Assembly: GCA_027415455.1 (NCBI GenBank) | Contig: DAIBSV010000058.1 | Span: 1 to 11,501, forward strand | Direction of reading: 5' to 3' | DNA from: Nitrospirota bacterium | GTDB lineage: Bacteria > Nitrospirota_A > Leptospirillia > Leptospirillales > Leptospirillaceae | DNA length: 11,501 bases | Shown here: piece after piece, positions 6,879 to 11,501 of the stretch | How the letters are laid out: every line of letters begins with the position of its first letter | Numbering within the stretch: the stretch's first letter is position 1 | The notes under the pieces: generated by a model | What the model saw: the letters and a program-made list of their open reading frames with translations, nothing else | Told to the model about the DNA's origin: nothing | The model's database searches: none | Position numbers and translations under genes: made by a program

Positions 6879-7433
6879 TCAGATCCACATCATGGGGCCC
6901 ATCATCCCCATCCCCAGCATTCCCATCCCGAACATCCCCATCATCATCGGATTGCCCATGCCCATCTGAGACTGGGCCTGTTGGGCTTCCACGTCCTGGT
7001 GGGTTTTGAGGTCCTCCGGAGACCGAAAGATCCCTCCGCACCGTCTACAGATCTGAAGCTTCGGGTCGATCATGTGCACCAAGTCCCTCCACATCTTGTC
7101 CTCCAGCACGTGCTCCTCGTGCAAATCGAGGGCGGTGGCGATACCGAGCGTGGCGATGCCTTCTACGGCGGGGACGGCCAAGTCCTTCCCCCAGACTCCC
7201 AACTTGAACTGAACCTCGAACTTGCCCTGCGTGCCCGCTACGACGACGTCGGCGTCTCGGACCGCTCCGAGGGCAATTCGTGCGGCATCCCGCTTGCTCG
7301 CGCGCAGGTCCCATAGGTTCGGTCGTGCGGATTCGGTGTCGATCTGGAACCCGTTCTCGACCAGGAACTGCTTGAGATGAGCATAGACGGCCGACGGCGC
7401 CACATCCTTCTCGACAAATCCATAGTGCTTCAT
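6879..7433 (-). CDS. Zinc-ribbon protein with Met/Gly-rich tail (184 aa)
   Basis: Residues 1-120 form a soluble alpha/beta domain with alternating strands (ADVVVAGTQGKFEVQFKLGVWG). I cannot name it. Residues 129-145 hold CRRCGGIFRSPEDLKTH, a C-x2-C-x12-H zinc-finger-like motif; only one His is evident, so the site may use another ligand. The tail, residues 157-184, has 13 Met among Gly, Phe and Pro and ends GPMMWI. The tail could bind soft metals such as Cu(I) or insert in a membrane; both are inference. The start at 7433 is chosen because a TATA-like box lies 28 bases upstream; an upstream start at 7445 would add MPER. The gene is flanked by two IS remnants but looks intact. Confidence 0.7.
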   Translation of the reverse strand: MKHYGFVEKDVAPSAVYAHLKQFLVENGFQIDTESARPNLWDLRASKRDAARIALGAVRDADVVVAGTQGKFEVQFKLGVWGKDLAVPAVEGIATLGIATALDLHEEHVLEDKMWRDLVHMIDPKLQICRRCGGIFRSPEDLKTHQDVEAQQAQSQMGMGNPMMMGMFGMGMLGMGMMGPMMWI

Positions 7434-7457
7434 ACGTTCGGGCAACCGCCTCGACCC

Positions 7458-7464
7458 ACATATC
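7458..7464 (-). promoter_or_regulatory. TATA-like box of the zinc-ribbon protein gene
   Basis: GATATGT on the minus strand lies about 28 bases before the ATG at 7433, consistent with a leaderless transcript. The match to TTTATA is weak. Confidence 0.35.
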
Positions 7465-7580
7465 GGTTCCTCGTCCTCCCCGGGGTGCGTCCTCCCGAGG
7501 AGTTAATTGCGACGCGGGAATCCCTGTTCCGTACCCCTGTAGATTTGCACAGCTACGTGGGTTGGACCTGTCCGGGCGGC

Positions 7581-7714
7581 TGACGAGGGCGTGGGGGGAG
7601 ACCGAAGCCCCAAGAGGACGAACGACACCCAACCGACTTGGGGTGGGTGGATGACGACCCACAAGACCTGGTCGACGGAGGAGAAGCTTCAGATCGTGCT
7701 CGAGAGCCTCCATC
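7581..7714 (+). mobile_element. Left end of an IS3-like element (truncated)
   Basis: The piece starts at a possible terminus TGACGAGGGC. It carries GGGCGTGGGGGGAGA, which matches the inverted end at 5457-5477. An inner pair CCCCAAG/CTTGGGG follows, and then the OrfA start at 7651. It breaks off at about 7714-7719, where the duplicated surface-gene segment begins. The two halves in this window (this one and 5201-5477) have the same orientation but the wrong order for one split element, so they come from two copies. Confidence 0.6.
7651..7710 (+). pseudogene. IS3-family OrfA, N-terminal fragment
   Basis: The ATG at 7651 opens MTTHKTWSTEEKLQIVLESL, the typical first helix of the helix-turn-helix OrfA proteins that pair with the OrfB integrase in IS3 elements. 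After about 20 codons the frame runs into the duplicated surface-gene DNA (HPRVNVAR and stop at about 7737). The HTH is incomplete, so the protein cannot be functional. Confidence 0.65.
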
Positions 7715-7874
7715 CTCGGGTGAATGTCGCAAGGTAGGGGCCCGGCAGCGACGGAGGGCCTGAAGAAGAAGAGGGCGCGGCCGAAGGAGTCAGGATCTTC
7801 GGGATAACGAATCCTCCAAGGATGGCGGCCGTCGCAACGGCCGCGGCCACAACAACCACCGCCCAGCGCCTCAT
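7689..7874 (-). pseudogene. Truncated second copy of the surface protein gene
   Basis: The first 52 codons encode the same peptide as the gene at 5574-6302: membrane anchor, Pro/Ser linker and the first strand, ending YLATFT. Nine foreign codons (RGWRLSSTI) read from the IS3 fragment follow, then a stop. The promoter is intact, so a 61-aa anchored peptide could be made. The break falls near CTCGG, a short sequence present at both parental sites (6144-6148 and 7715-7719). Confidence 0.8.
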
Positions 7875-8036
7875 GCCCACGGACCAGCGGCGCCCCGACG
7901 TTTAAACTCTATGAACGACTCTTCCTCGGCGCGCTTCCCCTCCCGCTACCGACCTGTGCCTCACCTTTTGTCCGCCCGCCGGGCCCGACGACCCGGTTCT
8001 CCATGCGTTCAGCGACCTGCCGTCCGATTCATTCTC
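7719..8036. repeat. Long direct repeat, copy 2
   Basis: This is the second copy of 6147-6464, in the same orientation and with four substitutions. Weaker similarity continues to about 8066. One end joins the IS3-like fragment. The other ends just before the thioredoxin-like gene. Confidence 0.9.
7901..7906 (-). promoter_or_regulatory. Duplicated TATA box
   Basis: TTTAAA is at the same distance from the truncated gene's ATG (7874) as in the intact copy. The sequence between box and start differs at only two bases. Confidence 0.45.
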
Positions 8037-8106
8037 TCCCGCATCCCCTACTCGTTCAGACCCGAGTACAGTGAAGGGTTTGTGCACCCTACGCATCCGG
8101 CGGCTC

Positions 8107-8532
8107 ATGCCGACGCGGGCGGGGGCAACACTCTTTGTCTGGAGCAAGAAGGAGGTCACCTCGGGTAACATAGGGGCTCCCGGGACTCGTAGGCTCGAGT
8201 ACGGGTATGGGGCGGGTGCGGGAGTACCAGAGTACGAGGTTCTCCTGTTGCTGCCGGAGAATCAGCAGAGGGTCGTGCGTCTTGTCCAACACCTCGCTCA
8301 GGTGGGCAAAGTGCCGGTGGAACTGGTTGATCTAGGCAAAGCTCGGCACTTTTTCGGGCGGAGGAAGGCGGTGAAGAGAGGCTGGACAGACTTTCCGGTT
8401 CTACTGGCCGCTGACGGAAGTGCTCTCGTCGGCTCAGCCGCGTTTTCTGATGAGACGGTGACCAAGGCACTCACGGGCGGGACACACGCTCCGGAATGTG
8501 TCAACCGAGACTCTACGGAGCGTCGCGCTTAG
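8107..8532 (+). CDS. Thioredoxin-fold-like protein (141 aa)
   Basis: The core, at about residues 40-122, alternates strands and helices: YEVLLLLPENQQRVVRLVQH, then PVELVDLG, then GWTDFPVLLAADGSALVG. The TDFPVL segment resembles the cis-proline loop of thioredoxin-like domains, which also have a strand, a Gly and a final helix after it. There is no CxxC, so a redox role is unlikely if the fold is right. The first 40 residues are low in structure and the start is uncertain. An in-frame GTG at 8071 would lengthen it, and AAGGAGG at 8149-8155 has no start codon at a normal distance behind it. The gene's 5' end lies just beyond the duplicated block, so it may have lost its original start. Confidence 0.5.
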   Translation: MPTRAGATLFVWSKKEVTSGNIGAPGTRRLEYGYGAGAGVPEYEVLLLLPENQQRVVRLVQHLAQVGKVPVELVDLGKARHFFGRRKAVKRGWTDFPVLLAADGSALVGSAAFSDETVTKALTGGTHAPECVNRDSTERRA

Positions 8533-8823
8533 GATTCCCCGGCGGTACCACTCCATAAGAGCCGTAGAGGTCGAACATTTCATCCGGATTTGGCGGACAA
8601 GTTGTCCGGAGAGAACGTCGTGGGATTCATCCCTCGTCCCGCGGCTCGTCACGATACGGGAGCGAGGATTGCTAGAGCGAAGGAATCGGTCATGTAGCTT
8701 CCGTTCGAAGAGGCGGATCGGCCGGGATGATTGGACTCGCTAGATTACCGTCCTCAATGGAGAACCCTGGCCCGCTCCCACCATCAGAATTCCGTCTCAC
8801 CGCGCCGGGACGAGCCACCCGTC
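8533..8823 (+). other. Gene-poor spacer
   Basis: About 290 bases lie between the thioredoxin-like gene and the APS kinase fragment. Short frames exist on both strands, but none has a recognisable motif or start signal. GGACAAGTTGTCC at 8595-8607 is a perfect 6-bp inverted repeat around one base. I see no RNA gene. Confidence 0.35.
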
Positions 8824-9063
8824 TCAATCCCGGACTTCGAGGATTCTACTGGCTGCATCGACCGGAGGATGTCCTACAGTGTCTATCACAATCTCGGGGG
8901 CCTCGGGAGGCTCATAAGGGTCGTCCACTCCGGTCATCTCCCGGATCTCTCCCGCCCGGGCCCGGCGGTACAGCCCGTTCACATCCCGAGACTCGCAGAC
9001 GTCGATGGGGGTGTTCACATAGATCTCCACGAAGCGCCCAATTTCCTCCCTTTGCCGGCGTAG
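8824..9063 (-). pseudogene. cysC: Adenylylsulfate (APS) kinase, C-terminal fragment
   Basis: APS kinase phosphorylates adenylylsulfate to PAPS in sulfate assimilation. The frame reads [20 protein letters not shown], then [20 protein letters not shown], then [20 protein letters not shown], which matches the conserved C-terminal half of the family (KGLYkkARaGEIkxFTGiDdPYExP). A stop lies just upstream at 9064-9066 and no start codon fits. The N-terminal half with the P-loop (GLSGxGKS) is missing, so the enzyme cannot bind ATP and is dead. It sits directly downstream of the acetyltransferase gene on the same strand. A GTG at 9030 is only an internal codon. Confidence 0.8.
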
Positions 9064-9083
9064 TCAGCGCCTATGATCGCCAG

Positions 9084-9614
9084 TCAAATCCAGCGCGACA
9101 TCAGCAGAAGGTCTGCCGGCAATCCATCGAGAATCACTTGACCCTTCAGACGTCCTTCCACCTCGAAACCGAGAGCCCCATAGAGCGCGATGGCTCGCTC
9201 GTTCGTGCTGAACACTCCAAGAAACAACTTTCGAATCCCTGCGGAGCGGCCCCAGTCGAGCATCGCCTCCATCATCGCCCGACCCAGACCCTGGCCCCGG
9301 ACGCTCTTGCCAAGGGCGATTCCGAGTTCGGCGACGTGGGCGTTCTTGACCTGCGGACCTCTTCGAATGTCGGCACCGCCCACGAGTGTATTGTCGACTA
9401 CTGCCACAATGAGGAGCTTTGAAACACCGTCGAACCCCGAGATCCACTCCTCTTCCTCCGCGACTGACTTTTCGACTCTCTCAGCCTGAAGAAAGACCCC
9501 TTCGGCAGCGACTTCATTAACATGGGCGAGCAGTGCTTCAGCATCTCCGGGTCTTGCTCGTCGGATCAACGCCGTTCTCCCATCCTTCAGAGCGAAGTTG
9601 CACGGAAGCGGCAT
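9084..9614 (-). CDS. GNAT-family N-acetyltransferase (176 aa)
   Basis: This protein should transfer an acetyl group from acetyl-CoA to an amine; the substrate is unknown. Motif A is ELGIALGKSVRGQGLGRAMM (residues 96-115) with the R-G-Q-G-L-G pyrophosphate-binding loop. Motif B is VFSTNERAIALYGALGFEVEG (134-154). The N-terminus ALIRRARPGDAEALLAHVNE is the usual first helix, and the protein ends in LLMSRWI. Length and layout are those of a complete RimI/PhnO-like enzyme. The start is the only ATG that gives the full first strand. A weak AT-rich box lies about 25 bases upstream, so the transcript may be leaderless. The APS kinase remnant follows 20 bases after the stop. Confidence 0.9.
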   Translation of the reverse strand: MPLPCNFALKDGRTALIRRARPGDAEALLAHVNEVAAEGVFLQAERVEKSVAEEEEWISGFDGVSKLLIVAVVDNTLVGGADIRRGPQVKNAHVAELGIALGKSVRGQGLGRAMMEAMLDWGRSAGIRKLFLGVFSTNERAIALYGALGFEVEGRLKGQVILDGLPADLLLMSRWI

Positions 9615-9635
9615 TGTCGGCTGGAAGGGTCCTAT

Positions 9636-9644
9636 GGCTTATCA
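9636..9644 (-). promoter_or_regulatory. Weak TATA-like element of the acetyltransferase gene
   Basis: An AT-rich GATAAGCCATA on the minus strand lies about 25 bases before the ATG at 9614. It fits the leaderless pattern but is a poor match to TTTATA. Confidence 0.25.
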
Positions 9645-9741
9645 GCTCGGGTGAAGGGAGAGTCGCGGTCTCATGGTAGCCGAACGGGCGGGAAGAGGGC
9701 CGTGCAGAAGGGACCCGACTCGGACGGTTGCGGGGCCGACG

Positions 9742-10533
9742 TTAAGCGGCCACCGCCTCGACGATGAATCGTTGGCCCGATGGGGAGTACGGGCGTTGGT
9801 CATAGTCCCCAAACAACGCGCTCGGTTCGAATCCCGCCCTCCGAAGCTCGCCCCTCACTTGCCTCGGATTGAGGACGGCGGTTACTGTTCCGCTCTCCTG
9901 GGAAGCCAGGACCTTACCGGAACGTGAGAGAAGGATGTGGAGGGACTCGCTCCGAACGCGCGTCGCTCTTGCGCCGGTCTCTGCAAAGACCTGGAGGTAG
10001 ATTCGACCCTCTCGATCTACGGCTCGGGCGACAGTCAGGAAGGGAACTCCATCCCGGATCGTGCGGTACGAGCGGACGGAGTCCAGCGCCAAGAATATCC
10101 TCCCTCCTCTTCGAAGGCTCCTGCGCACCCACCGAAGCGCTCTGACCCGGTCCCTCGAGGTCAGGATGAGTCCGTAGGAGTTGACCGCGATGATCGCGGC
10201 GTCGAGCTCCTTGCCGGCGGCACCATGGACCAGGTCAACTCTTCGTAACCGAACCCGCCGCCGAACCGACGAGGACTCGGAACCCAATCGCTCTCGTGCC
10301 TTCTTGAGCATTCCGGCGGAGGAGTCGATCCCCCACACCCGGAACCCGGCTCGGGCCAAGGCTATCGAAACCCGGCCTGTCCCGCACATCGCATCGAGGA
10401 CGGTTGTGGCTCCCCCGAGTCTAGCTTTGTAGAACTCAATGTCCTCGGTCAGCCGGTCCCAGGTGTAGTCATAGAATCGGGCCTCCGCGTCGTAGCCCGG
10501 AGACAAGTGCGCCTGGCCCGTAGTCGATGTCAC
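9742..10533 (-). CDS. Class I SAM-dependent methyltransferase (263 aa)
   Basis: This is a Rossmann-fold methyltransferase of the small-molecule kind; the substrate is unknown. The N-terminal YDAEARFYDYTWDRLTEDIE is the typical helix before the fold. Motif I is VLDAMCGTGRVSIALARAG (residues 45-63). D70 in VWGIDSS closes strand 2. RRVDLVHG and DAAIIAVNSYGLI correspond to the next strands, and SLRRGGRIFLALD to post motif III. The start is a GTG at 10533. The AATAAA box on the plus strand (TTTATT on the minus) lies about 27 bases upstream and supports it. The C-terminal third (LHILLSRSGKVLASQESGTV and beyond) is beta-rich, as in the ubiE/COQ5-like group. No operon partner is evident. Confidence 0.85.
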   Translation of the reverse strand: MTSTTGQAHLSPGYDAEARFYDYTWDRLTEDIEFYKARLGGATTVLDAMCGTGRVSIALARAGFRVWGIDSSAGMLKKARERLGSESSSVRRRVRLRRVDLVHGAAGKELDAAIIAVNSYGLILTSRDRVRALRWVRRSLRRGGRIFLALDSVRSYRTIRDGVPFLTVARAVDREGRIYLQVFAETGARATRVRSESLHILLSRSGKVLASQESGTVTAVLNPRQVRGELRRAGFEPSALFGDYDQRPYSPSGQRFIVEAVAA

Positions 10534-10726
10534 CTGGAATCGACATCCCTACGAGGGAATAAACGATGACCTTGTTCCCGATCACGAGGTCGGAATTCTC
10601 GGCCTTCTGCTCGATCTCGTCTACCTTGCCACGGCGCTCCGCGAGCGACCGAGCAACATCCCCCGTCAGGACGGGGGCGGATGCTGGTTGAGAACTACCC
10701 GGGGGTGGGACGTTTGGCCCGAACAA
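10469..10726 (-). CDS. Possible continuation of the HTH protein (85 codons)
   Basis: This minus-strand frame overlaps the end of the HTH gene by 32 bases and the start of the methyltransferase by 65. It opens with a Pro/Ser-rich linker (PNVPPPGSSQPASAPVL), then a charged helix (GDVARSLAERRGKVDEIEQK), then IGNKVIVYSLVGMSIPGD. The linker-plus-helix layout would suit the C-terminal part of the HTH protein if the reading frame changed near the C-rich run at 10697-10713. The last part may be non-coding, since it crosses the methyltransferase promoter. A TTG at 10726 is its only nearby start. Confidence 0.35.
   Translation of the reverse strand: MFGPNVPPPGSSQPASAPVLTGDVARSLAERRGKVDEIEQKAENSDLVIGNKVIVYSLVGMSIPGDIDYGPGALVSGLRRGGPIL
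10558..10563 (-). promoter_or_regulatory. TATA-like box of the second methyltransferase gene
   Basis: TTTATT on the minus strand is centred about 27 bases before the GTG at 10533, consistent with a leaderless transcript. Confidence 0.4.
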
Positions 10727-10922
10727 CCGGAGGTAGACGGGGTTCGAGCTGGATTCCGCCTTCCGCCTCGATTCGGCGCACCCGTTTGTAGATGGCTTCG
10801 GGGCTGAGGCCGAAGATTTTGGCGCGTTCTATCCGCGAGAGATTCGGCCCTTCTCGGTAGGACGCGATGATGTCGTCTCGGGTTCTGTCATCTGTGGGCC
10901 GACCCTTCTTCGATGGCGGCAC
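10695..10922 (-). CDS. Small helix-turn-helix DNA-binding protein (75 aa)
   Basis: The N-terminus (PPSKKGRPTDDRTRDDIIAS) is basic. A likely HTH follows in SRIERAKIFGLSPEAIYKRV, with RRIEAEGG after it. The order of helix, short turn and recognition helix (SPEAIYKRVRR) resembles resolvase or homeodomain-like DNA-binding folds. The start is a GTG at 10922. The stop comes right after a Pro-rich run, and the next frame continues with a similar linker, so the gene may be frameshifted and the real protein longer. It is the only DNA-binding gene next to the 11-bp repeat arrays, which begin two bases before its start codon. It is a candidate for the protein that binds them, by position only. Confidence 0.5.
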   Translation of the reverse strand: MPPSKKGRPTDDRTRDDIIASYREGPNLSRIERAKIFGLSPEAIYKRVRRIEAEGGIQLEPRLPPVVRAKRPTPG

Positions 10923-10923
10923 C

Positions 10924-11043
10924 GGATTTTTGTCAGGGCTTCTGTCCGGATTTTTGTCCGAGGGGGGCTGACATAATTCGTCGGACCGTGTTTCTCCGTC
11001 AGTAGGAAGCGATTTTTGTCCGCTCTCGAGCGGATTTTTGTCA
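10924..11043. repeat. Dispersed 11-12-bp units, mostly inverted
   Basis: GGATTTTTGTCA or GGATTTTTGTCC occurs at 10924, 10948 and 11032, and GATTTTTGTCC at 11011. TGACATAATTC at 10969 has the opposite orientation. The first two are 24 bases apart and the last two 22 bases apart, close to whole helical turns. Read on the minus strand the units are the same as those tandemly repeated at 11250-11304. A further copy, GAATTATGTCA, is at 11119-11129. Confidence 0.75.
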
Positions 11044-11095
11044 GGGGGTTCGTCGGGCAGTTTCTAATGGCCCTCGGGTGGCATCGCCGCCTGGA

Positions 11096-11107
11096 TGTAT
11101 AAAAAGG
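11096..11107 (-). promoter_or_regulatory. Strong TATA-like box between the two repeat sets
   Basis: CCTTTTTATACA on the minus strand is nearly the same as the CTTTTATAC box of the surface gene at 1891. Read on the plus strand it is TGTATAAAAAGG. If used on the minus strand, the transcript would start near 11076 and cross four of the inverted units before the HTH gene, leaving a leader of about 150 bases. No plus-strand ORF starts at a fitting distance. Confidence 0.45.
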
Positions 11108-11144
11108 AACGCATTTTGGAATTATGTCAGGGGGGCCCTATTTC

Positions 11145-11166
11145 CACGATTGAAGCTTCAATCGTG
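11145..11166. repeat. Perfect 22-bp palindrome
   Basis: CACGATTGAAG is followed at once by its exact reverse complement CTTCAATCGTG, with no loop. Such a site suits a dimeric DNA-binding protein better than an RNA hairpin. It lies between the TATA-like box and the tandem array. Confidence 0.8.
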
Positions 11167-11249
11167 CTGGTCAAGGGACTTCCGTCAGTGGCCCCTCGGT
11201 CCCACCGCCGAGAAAACAGGCCCAGAAAAACCCCTGACAAAACCCTGAC

Positions 11250-11304
11250 GGAATTAATTCTGACAAAAATCGGACATAATTCTGACATAATTCGGACAAA
11301 AATC
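11250..11304 (+). repeat. Tandem array of 11-bp units (iteron-like)
   Basis: Four units follow each other without a gap: TGACAAAAATC (11261), GGACATAATTC (11272), TGACATAATTC (11283) and GGACAAAAATC (11294). A fifth, degenerate unit GGAATTAATTC precedes them at 11250. The consensus is K-GACA-WAAWTC. TGACAAAACCC at 11235 is a partial extra copy. The 11-bp period places every unit on the same face of the helix. The units are AT-rich in GC-rich surroundings. Confidence 0.85.
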
Positions 11305-11313
11305 GGATGGAAA

Positions 11314-11357
11314 GCGCGGCCCCGCGTCTGGTCCACGGGGGGCACGTGGGGCCGCGC
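11314..11357. repeat. Inverted repeat with 14-bp stem
   Basis: GCGCGGCCCCGCGT at 11314-11327 pairs with ACGTGGGGCCGCGC at 11344-11357, with one G-T pair and a 16-base loop. It is very GC-rich and lies nine bases after the tandem array and 27 bases beyond the stop of the minus-strand gene at 11385. It could end that gene's transcript or form a DNA structure of the array region. Confidence 0.65.
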
Positions 11358-11384
11358 TCGGAACAGGGTTACGAGCTGGTCACA

Positions 11385-11501
11385 TCAGGTCTTTCAGCGG
11401 TACCCCAGCTCGGAGGGCTCGGATGATCACGTACTCGAGGGAAATACCCGGAGATTCCGGGCTCAGGGCTGTCGGTCCTCCGGCTCGGACGGGAACTCTT
11501 C
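11385..11501 (-). CDS. 3' end of an unidentified gene (partial)
   Basis: A minus-strand frame is open from the window edge to the TGA at 11385-11387. It reads RVPVRAGGPTALSPESPGIS, then LEYVIIRALRAGVPLKDLM. The last 20 residues form a clean amphipathic helix, and the composition is protein-like. Only 38 codons are visible, so no family can be named. The gene runs toward the hairpin and repeat array. Confidence 0.5.

Noticed and set aside
9820..9840. GGTTCGAATCCC, resembling a tRNA T-arm
   Set aside because: The flanking bases do not form a 5-bp T stem, no acceptor or anticodon arms are found, and the site is inside the coding region of the methyltransferase at 9742-10533.
11250..11304. CRISPR array
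   Set aside because: The units are 11 bp and abut without spacers, and no cas gene is present.
11127..11345. A 72-codon minus-strand frame with repeated PIFVRI segments
   Set aside because: The repeated peptide is just the translation of the 11-bp DNA units in frame, and the frame also crosses the palindrome and hairpin. There is no sign of a real protein.

Overview
The window looks like archaeal chromosomal DNA, most likely from an uncultured member of the Thermoplasmatota. This is inferred from three things. Several genes have a TTTATA-like box about 26-30 bp before the start codon and almost no leader. Two surface proteins have an N-terminal anchor followed by beta-rich extracytoplasmic sequence, one with the TFTETGLPxGTxWSV repeat often seen in that phylum. 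There is also a DUF973-like membrane protein. The DNA is GC-rich (my impression is about 60%). No rRNA, tRNA or CRISPR array was found.

Layout. 1-1532: a small minus-strand gene, then a compact plus-strand run of three membrane proteins (two very small ones overlapping at ATGGTGA, then a DUF973-like protein). 1533-1920 has no convincing gene and ends in the promoter of a 488-aa anchored surface protein (1921-3387). 3606-5107: a minus-strand SAM methyltransferase with a clear Shine-Dalgarno sequence, and a divergent gene of unknown function. 5200-8066 is a rearranged mobile-element zone. It holds the right end of an IS3-like element, an intact surface protein gene, the left end of an IS21-like element, a gene for a zinc-ribbon protein with a methionine-rich tail, the left end of an IS3-like element, and a nearly exact second copy of the surface gene's promoter and first 52 codons. 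8107-10533: a thioredoxin-fold-like protein, a 3' fragment of APS kinase, a GNAT acetyltransferase and a second SAM methyltransferase. 10695-11501: a small HTH protein that may be frameshifted, an unusual regulatory-looking region, and the 3' end of another gene.

The most interesting part is 10924-11357. Its core is a tandem array of 11-bp units (K-GACA-WAAWTC) repeated at one helical turn. More copies of the unit lie on the other side of a TATA-like box, mostly inverted and partly spaced about two helical turns apart. A perfect 22-bp palindrome and a 14-bp-stem hairpin complete the region, and the HTH gene lies at its edge. This could be an operator array controlled by the HTH protein, or an origin or maintenance region of an integrated element. 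Neither can be proved from the sequence alone.

A second point of interest is an ungapped repeat of about 69 bp with roughly 80% identity. It occurs at the very start of the window and, inverted, across the 3' end of the first methyltransferase gene. Most genes appear to be single units rather than parts of one pathway. The window reads as an accessory region shaped by insertion sequences, duplication and gene decay.
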